DNA from: Blastochloris viridis
GTDB lineage: Bacteria > Pseudomonadota > Alphaproteobacteria > UBA2136 > UBA6156
Reading direction: 5' to 3'
NCBI GenBank assembly: GCA_005768725.1
Contig: VAFM01000002.1
Coordinates: 496,001 to 560,000 of the forward strand
Length of the DNA stretch: 64,000 bases
Every line of letters begins with the position of its first letter. The stretch's first letter is position 1. The notes beneath the pieces are model-generated. The model was not told the DNA's origin and ran no database searches. It worked only from the letters and a program-made list of their open reading frames with translations. The position numbers and the translations under genes are program-made. Positions 25,293-32,689 of this stretch are shown here, in pieces.

Positions 25293-26342
25293 ATGTCCCC
25301 GAATCTGGTATTCGCGATTGAAACCTCCTGCGACGAAACGGCCACTGCCATCGTCGATGTGTCCGCGCGCCGCATTCTCGCCCAGAGCATCTACTCCCAG
25401 TACACCGAGCACGCGCCCTACGGCGGTGTGGTGCCCGAGCTCGCCTCCCGCGCCCACCTCGAGCGCCTGCCCCATCTGGCCAACCATACTCTCCAGCAAG
25501 CCGGTCTGCAGTGGAACGACATCGATGCCATCGCCGCCACCGTCGGCCCGGGCCTTACCACCGCCTTGGTAGTGGGCGCCACGTTCGCCAAAACCCTGGC
25601 CGTGGGCCTCGGCAAACCCTTCCTCGCCACCAACCATATCGAGGGCCACGCCCTCTCGCCGCTGCTGGCCGAGAACAGCGCCGCCCTCGCCGAAGCCTTT
25701 TTAGAACACGACGAACCCTACCTGCTCCTGCTCGTCACCGGCGGCCACACGCAACTCATTCAGGTGACCAAGCCCGGCCACTACACCACACTCGGCACCA
25801 CGCAGGATGACGCCGTCGGCGAAGCCTTCGACAAAGTCGGCAAACTGCTCGGCCTGCCGCATCCCGCAGGCCCCGCTATCGAGAAACTCGCCGCCACCGG
25901 CAACGCCTCGGCCGTGCAGCTGCCGCACCCCAAAACCGAAAACCCGCTCGGCTTCTCCTTCTCCGGCCTCAAAACCGCGGTACGCGAATATCTGACCAAA
26001 CACCCCGACGTCGTACACGCCGACCTCGCCGCCAGTTTCCAGACCACCGTCGCCACACTTCTGGCCCGCAAAACCGCCGCCGCTATCAAAGCCACCGGCA
26101 GCCGCCATGTGGTGGTCGCGGGCGGTGTCGCCGCCAATGCCACTATCCGTCAGGCCCTTATGCAGGTCTGCGAAGAGGCTGGCACCACCTTTACCGCCCC
26201 ACCACTCATTCTCTGCACCGACAACGCCGCGATGATCGCTTATGCCGCAGGAATCCGCGCTCATCACGGTCTCGACACGGGTTCTCTCTCCACACGTGTT
26301 CTGCCCCGCTGGCCCCTCGAAGACATGGCAAAAACAGCCTAA
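25293..26342 (+). CDS. tsaD: tRNA N6-adenosine threonylcarbamoyltransferase TsaD
   Basis: A 349-residue ASKHA-fold enzyme that transfers the threonylcarbamoyl group to A37 of ANN-decoding tRNAs. Motifs: FAIETSCDETATAIVD, GGVVPELASRAH, the metal site NHIEGH, LLVTGGHTQL, DDAVGEAFDKVGKLLGLP, FSFSGLKTAV and VAGGVAANATIRQAL. Single gene, divergent from the TraU-like gene. Confidence 0.96.
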   Translation: MSPNLVFAIETSCDETATAIVDVSARRILAQSIYSQYTEHAPYGGVVPELASRAHLERLPHLANHTLQQAGLQWNDIDAIAATVGPGLTTALVVGATFAKTLAVGLGKPFLATNHIEGHALSPLLAENSAALAEAFLEHDEPYLLLLVTGGHTQLIQVTKPGHYTTLGTTQDDAVGEAFDKVGKLLGLPHPAGPAIEKLAATGNASAVQLPHPKTENPLGFSFSGLKTAVREYLTKHPDVVHADLAASFQTTVATLLARKTAAAIKATGSRHVVVAGGVAANATIRQALMQVCEEAGTTFTAPPLILCTDNAAMIAYAAGIRAHHGLDTGSLSTRVLPRWPLEDMAKTA

Positions 26343-26523
26343 AAAACGCATAAATCTTACCAGAAGCTTAAATAATCGGCAGATTATAGATTTTATAATT
26401 CAATAGCTTGTAATTATTTTTGCCGGAACGCCACACTGTTTGACCGGATTAACACTTCCCAATCCCGGCAGGCTGGTCTATATCACCCCCATCCAGACAC
26501 TCGTCAAAACTCAGCTCACATTC

Positions 26524-27675
26524 ATGCACACATCCCCACAGCTCAAGCTCTGCCTCATTATTGTCGCCCTATTCTTCGGTCTTTTCGGCCCGACGAACGC
26601 CGACGAAGTCCACAAAACCTGGGATTATCCGCCCTTTGGCGCCGATGACATCGCGCTCTATAAGGCGTTCGAAGCCAGTTGCTCCAAACTCAGCAAACTG
26701 CCGGCGTCCAAGCAGCTCCACGCCAATCCGGTGTTCGGTAAAGCCAGCCAGTGGCAATCCATCTGCCGTGAAGGTCTGGCCAAAAAACCCAATCTCTTGG
26801 AAGACTACCTCGAAAGCCGCCTCGCCAAGGTCAAACTCGGCGGTGGTGAAGGCAAATTCACCGGTTACTATAAACCGGTTCTGGAAGGCTCCCGTACCCG
26901 TCACGGTGCCTACCAAACCCCGCTGCTGGCCCGCCCGAAGGACCTGACGCTGTGCAACGGCGCCACCGGTCGCAAACTGCCGGACGGTTCTTGCCGCAAC
27001 CCCTACCGCACCCGTGCCGAGATCATGGCCAACCTCAAAGAGTACAAGGTCATCGTCTGGCTGAAGGACCCGGTGGATGCCTTCTTCCTGCATGTTCAGG
27101 GTTCGGGCACGGTCGAGCTTGAGAACGGCGACGCGATCCACATCGGTTTCGCGGGCAAAAACGGCCACCCCTACATCGCGATTGGTAAGACTCTGCGCGA
27201 CATGGGCGAGCTGACCGGCACCATCACCGCACCGAAAATCCGCCAATGGCTGAAGGACAACCCGTCCCGCGCCCAAGAAGTCATCAACACCAACCCGAGC
27301 TTCATCTTCTTTACTGAAACTGCCGAAGAGGCCCCCGGCGCCTACGGTGTCGCCCTCACCGCCGGTCGCAGCATGGCCGTCGACCGCGCCCATATGCCGC
27401 TCGGCGTGCCGCTGTTCATCAAGTCGAAGAACACCTTCGACGCCGCCCCGTGGGACCGCATCATGTTCGCCCAAGACGTCGGCTCTGCCATCAAGGGCGC
27501 CAACCGTGGCGATATCTACTTCGGCCATGGCCCGCTGGCAGGCGATCGCGCCGGCGACCAGAACGCCCCCGGCCAACTGTGGGTGATGGTGCCGAAAGAG
27601 AATGTCGGCCAGCAAGCCGCCAGTATCAAGAAGGCCGAAACTATCGCGGAACTCGAACCCGCTGCCGGCAACTAA
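26524..27675 (+). CDS. mltA: Membrane-bound lytic murein transglycosylase A
   Basis: A 383-residue exported lytic transglycosylase. The Met at 26524 gives a signal peptide with no lipobox cysteine (LFFGLFGPTNADEV), so it may be soluble rather than a lipoprotein. The MltA domain has GKFTGYYKPVLEGSR, LLARPKDL, FFLHVQGSGTV; the C-terminal 3D barrel has AHMPLGVPLFI and the catalytic aspartate region AQDVGSAIKGANRGDIYFG. The upstream gap (26343-26523) is AT-rich and probably carries the promoter. Confidence 0.92.
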   Translation: MHTSPQLKLCLIIVALFFGLFGPTNADEVHKTWDYPPFGADDIALYKAFEASCSKLSKLPASKQLHANPVFGKASQWQSICREGLAKKPNLLEDYLESRLAKVKLGGGEGKFTGYYKPVLEGSRTRHGAYQTPLLARPKDLTLCNGATGRKLPDGSCRNPYRTRAEIMANLKEYKVIVWLKDPVDAFFLHVQGSGTVELENGDAIHIGFAGKNGHPYIAIGKTLRDMGELTGTITAPKIRQWLKDNPSRAQEVINTNPSFIFFTETAEEAPGAYGVALTAGRSMAVDRAHMPLGVPLFIKSKNTFDAAPWDRIMFAQDVGSAIKGANRGDIYFGHGPLAGDRAGDQNAPGQLWVMVPKENVGQQAASIKKAETIAELEPAAGN

Positions 27676-27679
27676 GCTA

Positions 27680-27705
27680 AGGCCCCTTCCGGGGCCTTTC
27701 TTTTT
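27680..27705 (+). terminator. Intrinsic terminator after mltA
   Basis: AAGGCCCC / GGGGCCTT hairpin followed by TCTTTTT. Confidence 0.85.
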
Positions 27706-27732
27706 GCCGCCACCTCGGCTACCCTTGGCGAC

Positions 27733-28092
27733 ATGAGATATTCCTTCGACGAAAACCCCACCATCTTCGGTAAAATCCTCCGCGGCGAGATCCCCTGCAA
27801 AAAAGTCTACGAAGACGACCACGTGCTCGCCTTCCACGATATCGCCCCCAAAGCTCCCGTTCACGTGTTGGTCATCCCTAAAACCCATCTGGAAGGCCTT
27901 CAGGATGCGCAGGAGGCTGATGCCGACCTCCTCGGCCGCCTGATGGTCACAGCGAATAAGATCGCCGCTGAGCTCGGCCTGAAAGAACAAGGCTACCGCC
28001 TCATCACCAACGCCGGCAAAGGCGCAGGGCAGGAAGTCCCTCACCTGCATCTGCACATCCTCTCCGGCCCCTCTGGCCTCCCGGGTTTTTAA
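27733..28092 (+). CDS. HIT family protein (HINT-like hydrolase)
   Basis: A 119-residue histidine-triad protein with IFGKILRGEIPCKKVYEDD at the N-terminus, the central HDIAPKAPVHVLVIPKTH, and the catalytic HLHLHIL near the C-terminus. Family members cleave nucleoside phosphoramidates and acyl-adenylates. Not evidently linked to its neighbours. Confidence 0.93.
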   Translation: MRYSFDENPTIFGKILRGEIPCKKVYEDDHVLAFHDIAPKAPVHVLVIPKTHLEGLQDAQEADADLLGRLMVTANKIAAELGLKEQGYRLITNAGKGAGQEVPHLHLHILSGPSGLPGF

Positions 28093-28106
28093 ACACTCAC
28101 CCACGC

Positions 28107-28135
28107 AAAAACGGCGCCCGAAGGCGCCGTTTGTT
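28107..28135. terminator. Intrinsic terminator between convergent genes
   Basis: AAAAACGGCGCC / GGCGCCGTTTGTT hairpin between the HIT gene and the leftward hypothetical gene. Confidence 0.83.
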
Positions 28136-28140
28136 GTCCG

Positions 28141-28866
28141 TTAATTGAGAGTGGTCGAATAGACGTAATGGTCTGTAAAATCCACATCGGGCTGCGGAAT
28201 TTTCAGCTCATTGACAATGTAATGCTGGAATTCATCCTCCGTCATCAGGCCGGTTGGGGTGAGATACGCAACGCTGTTGTCAAGAAACGTCCATTGCTCG
28301 GCCAGATAAACCTGTTCGCGCAACTGACCTTCCTCCTCGTCGATGATCTCAACGGAATGCACGTGGATGTTCCGCTTCCAGGGAGACTCATCTCCCATCA
28401 GATGGAACTTGAGAGCGCGTACGATCTCTTCACGCGTGTAATGCTCCGCCTCCCATTCAAGCCGAACGCCTTCGTAAAAGGCATTGCCATGTGCAAGCAC
28501 GAACGCAGCGGCTGCCAGAAGTCCCGCGGCATCTTTAGGCGCGCGCGTACCATCCGGCAAACGCTTACGCTGGTACTTCAACGGAACATAACGCACCGCT
28601 TTCGGTGCAAACACATCATCCACCATAAGCAGCTTGTCCGGATAGACCTTCCCGCCGCTTTGATCGACAACCTGAACGGCCAGACCATATTTCCCGTTCT
28701 GCATATGCCAAATCCCGTTATGAAGGGCCATGCATGCCAGAAATGTTTCCAGAGAACCCGCTTCGCAGTCAAAACCACGGGGCGAATTCAAGGCGTCCGC
28801 TTCAAACACGAACGAACTATGGAAGTTGCCTTCCAAAGGCATAATCAAGAAAGAAGTTTTTCCCAT
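28141..28866 (-). CDS. Hypothetical protein
   Basis: A 241-residue cytoplasmic protein with no membrane segment. It is moderately acidic and rich in aromatic residues; the segment VHSVEIIDEEEGQLREQVYLAEQW and the C-terminal DFTDHYVYSTTLN are unlike any family I know. A Met-Gly-Lys start at 28866 follows GGAGCATGCC. Flanked by terminators, so transcribed alone. Confidence 0.6.
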   Translation of the reverse strand: MGKTSFLIMPLEGNFHSSFVFEADALNSPRGFDCEAGSLETFLACMALHNGIWHMQNGKYGLAVQVVDQSGGKVYPDKLLMVDDVFAPKAVRYVPLKYQRKRLPDGTRAPKDAAGLLAAAAFVLAHGNAFYEGVRLEWEAEHYTREEIVRALKFHLMGDESPWKRNIHVHSVEIIDEEEGQLREQVYLAEQWTFLDNSVAYLTPTGLMTEDEFQHYIVNELKIPQPDVDFTDHYVYSTTLN

Positions 28867-28976
28867 GGCATGCTCCTTTACGAAGACCAGGCTGAAACGC
28901 TTACGATGAGCAGACCCTACCCCACATCGCTATACGACACAACTGCATACAAAAAATAATAGATAATAGACTGAAA

Positions 28977-28995
28977 ATCCGGCGCGTAGCCGGAT
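28977..28995 (-). terminator. Intrinsic terminator of the glycosyltransferase-like gene
   Basis: ATCCGGC / GCCGGAT hairpin followed on the minus strand by TTTTC, downstream of the leftward gene ending at 29022. Confidence 0.65.
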
Positions 28996-29021
28996 CAGTC
29001 CTCGGAGACACCCGAAGGGGT

Positions 29022-29804
29022 CTACCAGTTCTCGCTCACCCACTGCACCGGCCGCACATGCTTGTAAATCTTCTTCCACCCCTTGGCCGGCCACTTCCCT
29101 ACCATCGCCTCATCCGGGTCAGGCTTGCCATGGAACACCGCCACACGGCATTCCGGAGGCAGCGGCACGTCCTGCCACCAGCGTTGCGGCCAACTCGGAA
29201 GCAGGTCTTCCTTAAAGCTGCTGCACCAGCCCTTGGGCCAGAAGCGCTGCACGCCCTTCGCCCCCAAGGTCGCAGAGATAAACTCCTGTTCAATACGGAA
29301 CTCATACTTGTGCAACCCTTCAGGGTCGGCCACAAACCGGTCGTAAATCTCGGGGTAGGCACCTACCGTAAACCGAAACACGCTGGTATTTCCGATCGGC
29401 TGACCATTCGGCGTCAACTTACCTTCCTTGGTCGGGTTCTCCCACACGCAGTACATCCCGGGCTCATAGTCCCAGAAAGCGTCGAGGTTCCCAGTCAGCA
29501 CCAGGTCCACATCCAAAAACAGCGCATCACGGCCATTCAGGTCGGCAGCTAAGTCTTTTTTCCAAAGGCTCAGCTTCTTCCACGGCTTGACGCTCAGATG
29601 CTCCGGCACACCGGGGAACGGCGGCAGCGCTCGGCAATCCACTTCGGGGTCGATGCCGGTCACATCATCGGTGAAGCACACCAGACGCACCTTGCCACTG
29701 GTATGCTTGCGCACGCCGCGCCACAGACGGTTCACATATTCCGGGCCGTAACGCGTGCCCCATTTCATGCAGAAGACCAGTTTTTCGGAAGAATGAATGC
29801 TCAT
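29022..29804 (-). CDS. Glycosyltransferase-like protein (GT-A fold, DxD motif)
   Basis: A 260-residue soluble protein. FCMKWGTRYGPEYVNRLWRGV opens a nucleotide-sugar fold, LFLDVDLVLTGNLD carries the DxD metal motif, and VFHGKPDP near the C-terminus resembles the HxxGxxKPW element of GT8 enzymes. Donor and acceptor cannot be told. It stands alone between a terminator and a divergent small membrane-protein gene, not in a polysaccharide cluster. Confidence 0.75.
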   Translation of the reverse strand: MSIHSSEKLVFCMKWGTRYGPEYVNRLWRGVRKHTSGKVRLVCFTDDVTGIDPEVDCRALPPFPGVPEHLSVKPWKKLSLWKKDLAADLNGRDALFLDVDLVLTGNLDAFWDYEPGMYCVWENPTKEGKLTPNGQPIGNTSVFRFTVGAYPEIYDRFVADPEGLHKYEFRIEQEFISATLGAKGVQRFWPKGWCSSFKEDLLPSWPQRWWQDVPLPPECRVAVFHGKPDPDEAMVGKWPAKGWKKIYKHVRPVQWVSENW

Positions 29805-29919
29805 GGCGTCACCCTACTCTACCCACACGCTTCGCGCCACCACCCTGCCCTATCTCCGTACAGTCCTGTCAGCCACATTTTCCTGACCCGCCATACACCT
29901 CCAGCAAAGGAAGAAGAAG

Positions 29920-30186
29920 ATGTTCGATTACTATGGCCTCGACTGGATGTTACTGGCGTTGGGCCTCACCACCAAATGGCTGATGATCCAGCAGAACCGC
30001 TGGGCATTCCTCACCAGTATTTTGGGCTGTACTGCCGGTCTCGCCGTCGCGCTGATGTCCAATCAATACGGCATCGCGGTGTTCAATGTTATTCTGATCG
30101 GTATGTCAGTGCAGGGCTTCTTCCACTGGGGCAAACTCGCCAAACAGCGCGTTACCGCTACACAAACCGAAGCACAAACCGCCTAA
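29920..30186 (+). CDS. Small three-helix membrane protein, PnuC-like half
   Basis: An 88-residue protein with about three membrane helices. The LGLTTKWLMIQQNRWAFL beginning and the GIAVFNVILIGMSVQGFFHWGK end resemble half of a PnuC-type nicotinamide riboside transporter, but it is far shorter than the usual 200-240 residues, so function should not be transferred. AAAGGAAGAAGAAG precedes the ATG. Its stop overlaps the convergent gene's stop region at 30183. Confidence 0.65.
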   Translation: MFDYYGLDWMLLALGLTTKWLMIQQNRWAFLTSILGCTAGLAVALMSNQYGIAVFNVILIGMSVQGFFHWGKLAKQRVTATQTEAQTA

Positions 30187-30548
30187 GCACTTTCTACAAC
30201 GCGCGTCCCTTGATGGTAGACGATCTGCCAGCGGGAGCGCTTGTACACCCACAGCGAGGCCCGCAGGCTCTTGCGCACACTGACACCCTCCACAAACTTC
30301 TCCGTAGCAAACGTGATCAACACCACATTGTCGGCCACCAGACGCGCCTCAAAATCAGTCGCTTCAAACCGCACGTTGGCATCCTGCGGCAACCGTTTCA
30401 GAACTTCATCTTTCCCGAAGCGGCGCCCATCGGCCCCCACTTCCACAAAGTCGTCCGCGATAAGAAGGTCAAGCATCTCCCGGTTGGCACGCACCTCGGG
30501 GGTCAGCAGGCGTCGCTCCAGCGACATCACATCCTGAATAATATCCAT
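30183..30548 (-). CDS. NTF2-like (SnoaL/DUF4440) protein
   Basis: A 121-residue protein of the NTF2-like superfamily: an N-terminal helix SLERRLLTPEVRANREMLDLLIADDFVEVG, a barrel including VLITFATEKF, and the terminal strand RSRWQIVYHQGTRVV. Such proteins are small pocket-forming domains with varied roles. The Met at 30548 is preferred; 16 further upstream residues would be hydrophobic and unrelated to the family. Overlaps the convergent small membrane-protein gene by 4 bases at its 3' end. Confidence 0.75.
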   Translation of the reverse strand: MDIIQDVMSLERRLLTPEVRANREMLDLLIADDFVEVGADGRRFGKDEVLKRLPQDANVRFEATDFEARLVADNVVLITFATEKFVEGVSVRKSLRASLWVYKRSRWQIVYHQGTRVVESA

Positions 30549-30597
30549 GACAGGAATTATAAGACAAAAATCCCCCGTCTGAAACCCCAAAACCAAG

Positions 30598-30625
30598 GAA
30601 AACCGCCCCGAAGGGCGGTTTTCGT
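30598..30625. terminator. Intrinsic terminator after rho
   Basis: AAAACCGCCC / GGGCGGTTTTC hairpin directly beyond the rho stop. Confidence 0.85.
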
Positions 30626-32196
30626 TATTGGTTCATCGAACGGAAGAAGTCGGCATTGGTCTTGGCGCGCTTCATCTTGTCGAGCAGAAACTCCATGCTC
30701 TCCACAATCCCCATCGGCTGAAGGATACGACGCAGAATCCAGACCTTCTGCAACTCGTCTTCGCTGAACAGCATCTCTTCGTGACGGGTACCAGACTTGG
30801 AAATATCGATCGCCGGATAGGTACGCTTTTCCACCAGCTTGCGGTCGAGGGTGATTTCCGAGTTACCGGTCCCCTTGAACTCTTCAAAGATCACTTCGTC
30901 CATGCGGCTGCCGGTATCGATCAACGCGGTGGCGATGATGGTGAGGCTGCCACCCTGTTCGATCTTACGGGCGGCACCAAAGAAGCGCTTCGGCTTCTGC
31001 AGCGCGTTGGCATCCACACCACCGGTCAGAACCTTCCCGGAAGACGGAACAACGGTGTTATAGGCACGGGCCAGACGGGTCAGAGAGTCGAGCAGAATCA
31101 CGACGTCCTTGCCCATTTCCACCAAGCGCTTGGCTTTTTCAATCACCATTTCGCTAACCTGAACGTGGCGGCTGGCCGGCTCGTCAAAGGTGGAAGAGAT
31201 AACCTCACCCTTCACGCTGCGCTCCATGTCGGTCACTTCCTCAGGGCGCTCATCAATCAGCAACACCATCAGGGTCACTTCCGGGTGCTTTTCTTCAATT
31301 GCGTGGGCAATCGCCTTCATCATCATGGTCTTACCGGCTTTGGGCGGCGCCACCAGCATGCAGCGCTGGCCCTTACCGATCGGCGCAACCAGATCGATGA
31401 CCTGACCGGTACGGTCCTTGCTGTTGGAATCTTCCAGCGTGAACTTCTCGGTCGGGTACAGCGGGGTCAGCTTGTCAAAGTTCGGGCGGTGACGCACCTG
31501 CTCGGGCTTCATGTCCTGCAGGCTCTCAATGCTCACCAGCGCAAAGTAACGCTCACCCGGGTTGGGGTGACGCACGATACCCTGGATCATATCGCCGTTG
31601 CGCAGACCCATGCGGCGGATCAGGCTCGGGCTGACGTAAATGTCTTCCGGCGTACCGGTGTAGTTGTTTTCCTTTGCACGCAGGAAGCCAAAACCATCCG
31701 GCACAATATCCAGACAGCCTTCACCGCGGACCACGATGTTACGGTCCTGACGCTCAACAATACGGAACATCAGTTCATGACGGCGCAGGTTGGCAGGGTC
31801 CTTTACACCGGCTTCTTCGGCCAGTTGGAAGATGTCTTCGTTCGACATATCGCGGATTTGTTGCAGGTGGGTAATTTCCACACTGGCACCACCTTCGCGC
31901 GGCGCGCGCGGCTCACGGGGCTCATCGCCATGGCCACCATTACCACCGCCGTTGCGGTCATCACGGCGCGGGCGTCCACGGCCACCATTCCGGTCGCCAC
32001 GGTCTTTAAACTCGCGCGGTTCACGGCCTTCGCTCGCAGCCTCAACACTTTCCACAGCGGCGGCCACCGTATCCAGCACCTCATCAGCTTTGGCGCGCAC
32101 ACCCAGCGTACCGCTGGCCTCGCCGGTAGGTTTGACACTCAAACTGCCGCCGGTAGGGCGATACACACGGCGTCCTTGGCTCTTTACGTCGTCCAT
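30625..32196 (-). CDS. rho: Transcription termination factor Rho
   Basis: A 523-residue hexameric RNA helicase, longer than the usual 420 residues. The excess is at the N-terminus: residues about 55-105 form an Arg/Gly/Asp/Glu-rich low-complexity insert before the RNA-binding domain that starts at EITHLQQIRDMSNEDIFQLAEE. Then follow RGEGCLDIVPDGFGFLR (cold-shock-like), Walker A VAPPKAGKTMMMKAIA, Walker B VILLDSLTRLARAYN, and the Q/R loop RKLVEKRTYPAIDISKSGTR. Such N-terminal inserts occur in other Rho proteins and can affect RNA binding or assembly. Confidence 0.96.
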   Translation of the reverse strand: MDDVKSQGRRVYRPTGGSLSVKPTGEASGTLGVRAKADEVLDTVAAAVESVEAASEGREPREFKDRGDRNGGRGRPRRDDRNGGGNGGHGDEPREPRAPREGGASVEITHLQQIRDMSNEDIFQLAEEAGVKDPANLRRHELMFRIVERQDRNIVVRGEGCLDIVPDGFGFLRAKENNYTGTPEDIYVSPSLIRRMGLRNGDMIQGIVRHPNPGERYFALVSIESLQDMKPEQVRHRPNFDKLTPLYPTEKFTLEDSNSKDRTGQVIDLVAPIGKGQRCMLVAPPKAGKTMMMKAIAHAIEEKHPEVTLMVLLIDERPEEVTDMERSVKGEVISSTFDEPASRHVQVSEMVIEKAKRLVEMGKDVVILLDSLTRLARAYNTVVPSSGKVLTGGVDANALQKPKRFFGAARKIEQGGSLTIIATALIDTGSRMDEVIFEEFKGTGNSEITLDRKLVEKRTYPAIDISKSGTRHEEMLFSEDELQKVWILRRILQPMGIVESMEFLLDKMKRAKTNADFFRSMNQ

Positions 32197-32361
32197 GAGG
32201 AAAATATGACCTGACTTATATACTTATACGGAAAACAAAGTGGGAAGACTTGGTTTTGGTGGGGAAGATGTCCGGCCGAACGGCCTTACACCCAACCTGT
32301 AACCAATCCCCGAAATGCCGTCAAGACGTTCCCGCGCCCTGTCAGCGATTTTCTTATGGAG

Positions 32362-32408
32362 GCCCATACAAGGAAGCAGATCAACATATGCAATCTGCCT
32401 GTATGGGC
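32362..32408 (+). promoter_or_regulatory. Long stem-loop in the leader of the 63-residue membrane protein
   Basis: GCCCATACA (32362-32370) pairs with TGTATGGGC (32400-32408), and inside it GCAGAT pairs with ATCTGC. The loop contains an in-frame ATG (32388) with AAGGAAG upstream, so the hairpin could hide an alternative start. A short GCCC/GGGC hairpin and a CTCTTTT follow. Could be a regulated leader. Confidence 0.5.
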
Positions 32409-32459
32409 TTGGCCCGTCGGGCTCGCTCTTTTGTGTTCTTAAACCCTGAGGAAATCAGT

Positions 32460-32651
32460 ATGTCTCGCGTTGTTTCCTACTTCATCGCACGTCCGAATGC
32501 GCTTTCGTTTGGTATGGGTCTTCTCCTTTCCCATCAGTCTTATACCCAACTGAAGGCGGGTGCTCCGTTCTGGCTTTGCCTGGGCGGTGTCGCTCTCGGC
32601 TGCCTGTTCTGCCTGTATCAGTTCCTCGCACATCTTGAAGAGCGCGGCTGA
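32460..32651 (+). CDS. Small membrane protein, unknown function
   Basis: A 63-residue protein with one or two hydrophobic stretches (FGMGLLLSHQ and APFWLCLGGVALGCLFCLYQFLAH). The ATG at 32460 has GAGGAAA seven bases upstream. An in-frame ATG at 32388 would add 24 residues but lies in a stable stem-loop. Not recognised. Confidence 0.6.
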   Translation: MSRVVSYFIARPNALSFGMGLLLSHQSYTQLKAGAPFWLCLGGVALGCLFCLYQFLAHLEERG

Positions 32652-32659
32652 CACCAAGA

Positions 32660-32684
32660 AAAGCCCGGCATTGCGCCGGGCTTC
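32660..32684. terminator. Intrinsic terminator between the small gene and polA
   Basis: AAAAGCCCGGC / GCCGGGCTTCC hairpin between convergent genes. Confidence 0.82.
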
Positions 32685-32689
32685 CTTGT

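Noticed and set aside
30628..32214. A 528-codon open frame on the plus strand opposite rho
   Set aside because: Exact antisense of rho; composition (His, Gln, Gly-rich, no domains) is typical of a shadow frame in GC-rich DNA.
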